64,000 nucleotides of DNA from Bordetella petrii (GTDB lineage: Bacteria; Pseudomonadota; Gammaproteobacteria; Burkholderiales; Burkholderiaceae_B), in the NCBI GenBank assembly GCA_017745595.1, contig WMBV01000020.1, forward strand, positions 1-64,000. The letters run 5' to 3'. Below, in pieces: positions 59,160 to 64,000 of the stretch; the stretch's first letter is position 1; every line of letters starts with the position of its first letter. A program made the position numbers and the translations under genes. Below the pieces are notes generated by a model that was not told the origin of the DNA, made no database searches, and was given only the letters and a program-made list of their open reading frames with translations.

Positions 59160-59334
59160 AGGTATCCGGCTCCGCCAGGTGCCGGACACCGAAGCCGACG
59201 ACAACCGTTTCAGCGTAGCGCGGTGTCTGACACCCTGCCGGGAGTCAGACACCTGATGGAAAGCGGAAGTCAGACACCTGATGCCTGATGGAAAGCCGAT
59301 GGCGGGTGTCTGGCTCCGTCAGGTGCCGGACACC
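59160..59334. repeat. palindromic repeat cluster 8 (three elements and a half)
   Basis: Elements at 59160-59190 (GGTATCCGGC/GCCGGACACC), 59222-59254 (GGTGTCTGAC/GTCAGACACC) and 59305-59334 (GGTGTCTGGC/GCCGGACACC), with a duplicated half CAGACACCTGATG at 59271-59283. A short flanking unit TGATGGAAAGC is also repeated (59254-59264 and 59286-59296). It separates the convergent glcF and pntB. Confidence 0.92.
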
Positions 59335-59372
59335 GAAGTGCGCCTCGATCGCTCCGACCGAGGCGCGGCGGG

Positions 59373-60812
59373 TTATTCCACCGCCTTGACCATGTCTTCG
59401 AGCACTTTCTTGGCGTCGCCGAACACCATCATCGTGCGGTCCATGTAGAACAGCTCGTTGTCCAGGCCGGCATAGCCGGCCGCCATCGAGCGCTTGTTCA
59501 CGATCACGGTGCGCGCCTTGTAGGCTTCCAGGATGGGCATGCCGGCGATCGGGGAAGCGGGATCGTTCTTGGCGGCGGGATTGACCACGTCGTTGGCGCC
59601 CAGCACCAGCACCACGTCGGTCTGGCCGAATTCGCCGTTGATGTCTTCCATCTCGAACACCTGATCGTAGGGCACTTCGGCCTCGGCCAGCAGCACGTTC
59701 ATGTGGCCCGGCATGCGGCCCGCCACCGGATGGATGGCGTACTTCACCGTCACGCCCTTTTCGCCCAGCTTCTCGGCCAGTTCTTTCAGGGCATGCTGGG
59801 CGCGCGCCACCGCCAGGCCGTAGCCGGGCACGATGGTGACGGTCTCGGCGTTGGTCATCAGGAATGCCGCATCATCGGCGCTGCCCGACTTCACGCTGCG
59901 CTGCTGGCCATCGCCGGCCGCGGCGCTGGCCGCGCCCTGGCCGCCGAAACCGCCCAGGATCACGTTGAAGAACGAACGGTTCATCGCCTTGCACATGATG
60001 TACGACAGGATCGCGCCCGATGAGCCCACCAGCGAGCCGGCGATGATCAGCATGGGGTTGTTCAGCGAAAAGCCGATGCCCGCCGCCGCCCAGCCCGAAT
60101 AGCTGTTCAGCATCGACACCACCACCGGCATGTCGGCGCCGCCGATGGGGATGATGATCAGCACGCCCAGCACGAAGGCGATGGCCGTCATGATGATGAA
60201 TGGCGTCCAGGCCTGCGTGGCCATGAACCAGAAGCCGCAGCCCAGCATGGCCAGGGCCAGCACGAGGTTCAGCATGTGCTGGCCGCCGAACACCACCGGC
60301 GCGCCCTGGAACAGGCGGAACTTGTACTTGCCCGACAGTTTGCCGAAGGCGATGACCGAGCCCGAAAACGTGATGGCGCCGACAAAGGTGCCGATGAACA
60401 GTTCCAGGCGGTTGCCCACCGGCAGGGGCGCGCCCACCGCGGCGATGCCGAACGCGTGCGGCTCGGCCACCACCGCCACGGCGATGGCGACGGCGGCCAG
60501 GCCGATCATGCTGTGCATGAAAGCCACCAGTTCGGGCATCTTGGTCATCTCGACGCGCTTGGCCATCAGCGTGCCGATGGATCCCCCGACCAGCAGGCCC
60601 AGCAGCACCCAGCCCAGGCCGATGCCGGCGCTGCCGGCGCGGGCCAGCTGCACGATCAGCGCGGCGGTGGTCAGCACGGCGATGGCCATGCCGACCATGC
60701 CGAACGCATTGCCCAGGCGCGACGTAGTAGGGTGCGACAGCCCCTTCAGGGCCTGGATGAAGCAGACCGATGCCACCAGGTACAGCAGGGTCACCAGGTT
60801 CAGCGAGATCAT
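59373..60812 (-). CDS. pntB: NAD(P) transhydrogenase subunit beta
   Basis: Proton-translocating transhydrogenase beta subunit, 479 residues: about nine membrane helices up to residue 280, a flexible stretch ([19 protein letters not shown]), then the NADP(H)-binding domain III with [33 protein letters not shown] and [15 protein letters not shown]. It passes hydride from NADH to NADP using the proton gradient. Its ATG overlaps the pntAB stop (ATGA). Confidence 0.96.
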   Translation of the reverse strand: MISLNLVTLLYLVASVCFIQALKGLSHPTTSRLGNAFGMVGMAIAVLTTAALIVQLARAGSAGIGLGWVLLGLLVGGSIGTLMAKRVEMTKMPELVAFMHSMIGLAAVAIAVAVVAEPHAFGIAAVGAPLPVGNRLELFIGTFVGAITFSGSVIAFGKLSGKYKFRLFQGAPVVFGGQHMLNLVLALAMLGCGFWFMATQAWTPFIIMTAIAFVLGVLIIIPIGGADMPVVVSMLNSYSGWAAAGIGFSLNNPMLIIAGSLVGSSGAILSYIMCKAMNRSFFNVILGGFGGQGAASAAAGDGQQRSVKSGSADDAAFLMTNAETVTIVPGYGLAVARAQHALKELAEKLGEKGVTVKYAIHPVAGRMPGHMNVLLAEAEVPYDQVFEMEDINGEFGQTDVVLVLGANDVVNPAAKNDPASPIAGMPILEAYKARTVIVNKRSMAAGYAGLDNELFYMDRTMMVFGDAKKVLEDMVKAVE

Positions 60813-61126
60813 GAGCGGTTCTCCTGCGCGGTTTTCTTGTCTTTTTTCTTGAACATCTCGAGCATGCGGCGCGTGACCAGGAAGCCGCCGAAGACGTTCA
60901 CGGCGGCCAGGGCCACGGCGAACACGCCCATGCCGCGCGCCAGGCCGCCTTCGGTCAGGGCGGCGGCCAGCATGGCGCCGACGATGATGATGGCCGAGAT
61001 GGCGTTAGTGACGGCCATCAGCGGGGTGTGCAGGGCAGGGGTGACGTTCCAGACGACGTGGTAGCCGACGTAGATGGCCAGCACGAAGATGATCAGGTTG
61101 ACGAGCGTGGGATTGATTGCTTCCAT
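60809..61126 (-). CDS. pntAB: NAD(P) transhydrogenase alpha subunit, membrane part
   Basis: A 105-residue protein with three hydrophobic helices (about 8-25, 34-62, 64-88) corresponding to the C-terminal membrane domain of E. coli PntA. Segments [25 protein letters not shown] and [16 protein letters not shown] are characteristic. The alpha subunit is thus split in two genes, as in Rhodospirillum. It starts three bases after the pntAA stop. Confidence 0.94.
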   Translation of the reverse strand: MEAINPTLVNLIIFVLAIYVGYHVVWNVTPALHTPLMAVTNAISAIIIVGAMLAAALTEGGLARGMGVFAVALAAVNVFGGFLVTRRMLEMFKKKDKKTAQENRS

Positions 61127-61129
61127 GGC

Positions 61130-62251
61130 CTAGCCCTTTTTCTGGATGACATTGCCGCCCTCGCACATCAGGCACGCGGCGACGATTTCGTCGTCGCGGC
61201 GGATGGCCAGCGCGCCTTCGGCGTCGGTGATGAGCTTGAGGAAATCGAGCAGGTTGCGCGCGTACAGCGCGGATGCGTCGGTGGCCACCAGGCCCGGCAG
61301 GTTGGTCAGCCCGACCAGGGTGACGCCGTGCTTTTCCACGACCTTGCCCGCTTCGGAAAGCGGGCAGTTGCCGCCGCGCTCGACCGCCAGATCGACCACG
61401 ACCGAGCCCGGCTTCATGGCCTGCACGGTCTCGGCCGACAGCAGGGTGGGCGCCGGCCGGCCCGGAATCAGGGCGGTGGTAATGATGATGTCGGCCTGCT
61501 TGCAGCGCTCGGACACCAGGGCCGCCTGGCGCTCCATCCAGGCCGGCGGCATGGCGCGCGCGTAGCCGCCGGTGCCTTCGGCGATCTGGCGTTCCTCGTC
61601 GGTTTCGAACGGCACGTCGATGAACTTGGCGCCCAGCGATTCGATCTGTTCTTTGGCGGCGGGCCGCACGTCGGAGGCCTCGACCACGGCGCCCAGGCGC
61701 TTGGCCGTGGCGATGGCCTGCAGGCCGGCCACGCCGGCGCCCAGCACGACCGCGCGCGCGGCCTTCAGCGTGCCGGCGGCGGTCATCATCATGGGGAACA
61801 GCCGTCCGTAATAGTGGGCGGCCAGCAGCACGGCCTTGTAGCCGGCCAGGTTGGCCTGCGACGACAGCACGTCCAGGCTTTGCGCGCGGGTGATGCGCGG
61901 CGCCGCCTCGAGCGCGAAGCCGGTCAGCCCCGTGGCCGCCAGGGCCGCCAGGCCTTCGGCGTTGAAGGGGTCGAGCATGCCGGCCACCACCGCGCCGGCC
62001 CGCATGTGCGGCAGTTCGTCGGCCGACGGCGCGCGGACTTTCAATACCAGTGGGCAGCCCAGTGCTTCCTGGGCGCTGCCCAGCGTGGCCCCCGCCGCGG
62101 CGTAGGCCTCGTCGGGATAGCGCGCCGCCTGGCCCGCCCCTCGTTCGACCACCACGGTGTGTTTGCCGCCGATGTATTTCTTGACCGTTTCCGGCGTTGC
62201 TGCGACGCGAGTCTCGCCCTCGCGGGTCTCTCGCGGTATCCCGATCTGCAT
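61130..62251 (-). CDS. pntAA: NAD(P) transhydrogenase alpha subunit, NAD-binding part
   Basis: Soluble NAD(H)-binding domain I, 373 residues, related to alanine dehydrogenase. It has IGIPRETREGETRVAATP at the start, VLGAGVAGLQAIATAKRLGA (nucleotide fold, about 170-190), the mobile-loop region near 225-240 and GGNCPLSEAGKVV. A very strong GGAGGAG site before the ATG at MQIGIPRE decides the start over an upstream ATG. It heads the pntAA-pntAB-pntB operon. Confidence 0.95.
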   Translation of the reverse strand: MQIGIPRETREGETRVAATPETVKKYIGGKHTVVVERGAGQAARYPDEAYAAAGATLGSAQEALGCPLVLKVRAPSADELPHMRAGAVVAGMLDPFNAEGLAALAATGLTGFALEAAPRITRAQSLDVLSSQANLAGYKAVLLAAHYYGRLFPMMMTAAGTLKAARAVVLGAGVAGLQAIATAKRLGAVVEASDVRPAAKEQIESLGAKFIDVPFETDEERQIAEGTGGYARAMPPAWMERQAALVSERCKQADIIITTALIPGRPAPTLLSAETVQAMKPGSVVVDLAVERGGNCPLSEAGKVVEKHGVTLVGLTNLPGLVATDASALYARNLLDFLKLITDAEGALAIRRDDEIVAACLMCEGGNVIQKKG

Positions 62252-62330
62252 CGCTACTCCTCCCTGAGTTCGCGTAGTTATACACGAATCGGCAGGCGGG
62301 GCGGGTGCGGACCCCGGTTGTGGCGTCTTC

Positions 62331-62358
62331 AAAAAAAACGCCCTGCAGAGCAGGGCGT
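62331..62358 (-). terminator. intrinsic terminator of the formylglutamate amidohydrolase gene
   Basis: Nine-base perfect arms ACGCCCTGC and GCAGGGCGT with a three-base loop; on the minus strand a run of seven or more T follows. It lies 50 bases after the stop and insulates the pnt promoter. Confidence 0.93.
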
Positions 62359-62407
62359 CCGGAAAGGCTGGCGCGGGGCGCCAGCCACGGCGTGCAAACG
62401 TCCGGCG

Positions 62408-63277
62408 TCAGGCCGTTTGCGCGCGCGTCCAGTCGAGCAGGGCGGCGGTCAGGTCGCGCAGGTCGGCCTTCAGCTTGCCGTAGCCGGCCGAGGGCCGCAG
62501 CGTGACTTCATCCATGTACAGCTTGCGGTTGATTTCCACCTGCAGGCTGTGGCGGCCTTCGGCCGGGCGGCCGAAGGCGCGCACCAGTTCCACGCCCTTG
62601 TAGGGATCATTGACGGAGACGTGGTAGCCCCGCTCGCGCAGCCAGGCGGCCACGAATTCGCGGAAAGCGGGATCGCTGGTCGAGCCGTCGCGGTCGCCCA
62701 GCACGAAATCGGGATGCACCAGGCCGGGCTTGTCGGTGGCGAACGCGCCGGCCACGCTGGGCATCGAATGGCAGTTGATGTGCCAGACCTTGCCATGGCG
62801 GGCGTGGGCCGCGTCGAGCAGGCGCGCCACCTGTGCGTGATAAGGCTTCCAGCAGGCATCGATGCGGTGGCGCACCTCGTCCAGGCTGAGCTTGCGGTCG
62901 TACAGCGGCGTGCCGTCGTCGAGCATGCGCCAGATCAGGCCCTTGCCCAGCTTGACCTTGGGCGAATCGGGCAGCGGCTCGGGCCAGGGCTGGTCGAGCA
63001 GCTGCGAGTCGATTTCGTCGAGGGAGCGATTGGCATCGATATAGGCGCGCGGAAACGCCGCGGCGATCAGGGGCACGCCCATGCCGACCGCGTCGTTCCA
63101 CAGGTCATCGACCCACGTGTCTTCCGCCGTGCGCAGCGTGGCGATGGGCACCGACGAGGCGAAGTCCGGCGGATAGGTGGTGCCGCTGTGCGGCGAATCC
63201 AGCACCAGCGCAGCCGAGGCTTCGGGATAGCGGGCCGGCAGAGCCAGGCGATAAGACAGGGGGTCGTTGATAAGCAT
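62408..63277 (-). CDS. N-formylglutamate amidohydrolase family protein
   Basis: Zinc-dependent hydrolase of the N-formylglutamate deformylase family (histidine degradation or related). About 289 residues, with the active-site segments LVLDSPHSGTTYP, DANRSLDEID, HINCHSMPSV and LQVEINRKLYMDE. The exact start is uncertain: ATG codons at 63277 and 63295 both lack a clear ribosome binding site. No hut genes lie next to it; its neighbour is a Bug receptor, so the substrate may be another acyl-amino acid. Confidence 0.85.
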   Translation of the reverse strand: MLINDPLSYRLALPARYPEASAALVLDSPHSGTTYPPDFASSVPIATLRTAEDTWVDDLWNDAVGMGVPLIAAAFPRAYIDANRSLDEIDSQLLDQPWPEPLPDSPKVKLGKGLIWRMLDDGTPLYDRKLSLDEVRHRIDACWKPYHAQVARLLDAAHARHGKVWHINCHSMPSVAGAFATDKPGLVHPDFVLGDRDGSTSDPAFREFVAAWLRERGYHVSVNDPYKGVELVRAFGRPAEGRHSLQVEINRKLYMDEVTLRPSAGYGKLKADLRDLTAALLDWTRAQTA

Positions 63278-63307
63278 GGGAAATCGATACGGCATCAAGG
63301 CGGGAAA

Positions 63308-63330
63308 CGGCCCCCGCAGGGCGGGGGCCG
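63308..63330 (-). terminator. possible terminator of the Bug receptor gene
   Basis: A very stable CGGCCCCCGC/GCGGGGGCCG hairpin with an AGG loop, 8 bases after the stop. On the minus strand only TTTCCC follows, so termination may be partial and read-through into the next gene possible. Confidence 0.5.
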
Positions 63331-63337
63331 GGATCGA

Positions 63338-64000
63338 TCAGTCGATCTTCACGTTGGCTTCTTTGGCGATACGCTTGTTCTTGGCGATCTCGGCCGAGAT
63401 CTGCTGAGCGTATTCTTCCGGCGTGTTGGCCACCGGCGCGGCACCCAGGCTTTCCAGGCGTTGCACCACGGCCGGGTCGGCGCTGACCTTCACCACGGCG
63501 GCATGCAGCTTCTCGAGCACGGGCTTGGGCAGGTTGGCCGGGCCCACCAGGCCGAACCACGACGAATCGTTGACGGCTTGCAGGCCGGCTTCGGCGAAGG
63601 TCGGAACGTCGGGCAGCGCGGCCACGCGCTTGGGCGCGGCAACCGCCAACGCGACCAGCTTGCCGGCCTGTACGTGCGGCAGCGACGATGGCAGGTTGTC
63701 GTACAGCACGTCGACCTGGCCGGCCAGCGCGTCGTTCAGGGCCGGGCCCACGCCACGGTAGGGCACGTGCATCAGGTCGGTGCCCGAGGCCATCTTGAAC
63801 AGCTCGCCCATCATGTGCGACACCGAGCCGTTGCCGGCCGAGGCGTACGCCAGCTTGCCCGGCTCTTTCTTGGCCAGGGCGATGAATTCGCTGATATTCT
63901 TGGCCGGCACCTTGGGGTTGATCACCATGATGTTCGGCACGGAAGCCAGGTTCGAGATCGGCGTGAAGTCTTTTTCGGCGTCGAACGGCAGGTTGTGGTA
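63338..64000 (-). CDS. Bug-type tripartite tricarboxylate transporter receptor (partial)
   Basis: C-terminal 220 residues of a periplasmic solute receptor of the TctC/Bug family, very numerous in Bordetella. The N terminus and signal peptide lie beyond the right edge. Visible signatures are LPFDAEKDFTPISNLASVPN, ASAGNGSVSHMMGELFKMASG, HVPYRGVGPALNDALAGQVD and LPDVPTFAEAG. The ligand, usually a small carboxylate or amide, cannot be told. No tctA/tctB membrane genes are seen; orphan receptors are common in this group. Confidence 0.9.
   Translation of the reverse strand, partial: YHNLPFDAEKDFTPISNLASVPNIMVINPKVPAKNISEFIALAKKEPGKLAYASAGNGSVSHMMGELFKMASGTDLMHVPYRGVGPALNDALAGQVDVLYDNLPSSLPHVQAGKLVALAVAAPKRVAALPDVPTFAEAGLQAVNDSSWFGLVGPANLPKPVLEKLHAAVVKVSADPAVVQRLESLGAAPVANTPEEYAQQISAEIAKNKRIAKEANVKID

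Overview
This is a GC-rich (clearly above 60 percent G+C by eye), gene-dense stretch of core chromosome from a betaproteobacterium. Protein sequences, gene order (tyrB/uvrB/LMW-PTP/isc; lysS-prfB-recJ-rpfE-like; lolF-lolD-tatD-comEC), a split-alpha pntAA-pntAB-pntB transhydrogenase and a Bug-type solute receptor at the right edge point to the Alcaligenaceae, most likely Bordetella or a close relative such as Achromobacter. That is an inference from recognition, not a database result. I see no rRNA, tRNA, CRISPR, prophage or transposase.

Layout. 0.2-3.5 kb: divergent tyrB and uvrB. 3.7-10 kb: a tyrosine phosphatase, then the complete iscRSUA-hscBA-fdx-iscX iron-sulfur operon behind two IscR-like operator sites. 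10-17.5 kb: a two-domain methylglyoxal-synthase-like gene, then a leftward block (small membrane protein, lysS, SDR, prfB with its programmed frameshift, recJ, rpfE-like gene). 17.5-25.3 kb: rightward lolF-lolD-tatD-comEC-hydrolase-rnm-greB. 25.5-28.5 kb: a leftward TRAP transporter (dctQ-dctM-dctP). 28.8-35 kb: purL, an M20 peptidase and a DUF1415 protein. 35-40 kb: leftward SBF-like transporter, pdxA, PIN-PhoH ATPase, bcp, Mth938-like gene. 40-44.6 kb: alaC, hom-thrC and a small YgdR-like lipoprotein. 44.8-48.6 kb: leftward pepN-fbp. 48.7-53.7 kb: DUF4136 lipoprotein, H-NS-like gene, nitrilase-family amidase, tldD, and aroG preceded by an attenuator leader. 53.8-59.1 kb: a D-lactate-dehydrogenase-like flavoprotein and glcDEF. 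59.4-64 kb: leftward pntAA-pntAB-pntB, an N-formylglutamate amidohydrolase family gene and a Bug receptor cut by the window edge.

Three things stand out. (1) The DAHP synthase gene is preceded by a 27-codon Phe/Tyr-rich leader ORF, a perfect intrinsic terminator and a perfect 8-bp antiterminator pairing: a complete ribosome-mediated aromatic amino acid attenuator. (2) Eight intergenic clusters carry a 30-33 bp palindromic repeat family, mostly as inverted pairs with compensatory arm changes; five of the six convergent gene junctions hold one. (3) A methylglyoxal synthase-like gene appears to contain two tandem copies of the MGS fold, the first with its catalytic motifs eroded.

Most other genes are housekeeping: amino acid and purine synthesis, DNA repair, translation, lipoprotein export, redox balance and carboxylate uptake. 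Several starts are non-ATG (TTG for hscB, fbp and the Mth938-like gene; GTG for recJ, lolF, comEC, purL and aroG); those of fbp, the Mth938-like gene and aroG are supported by visible ribosome binding sites.
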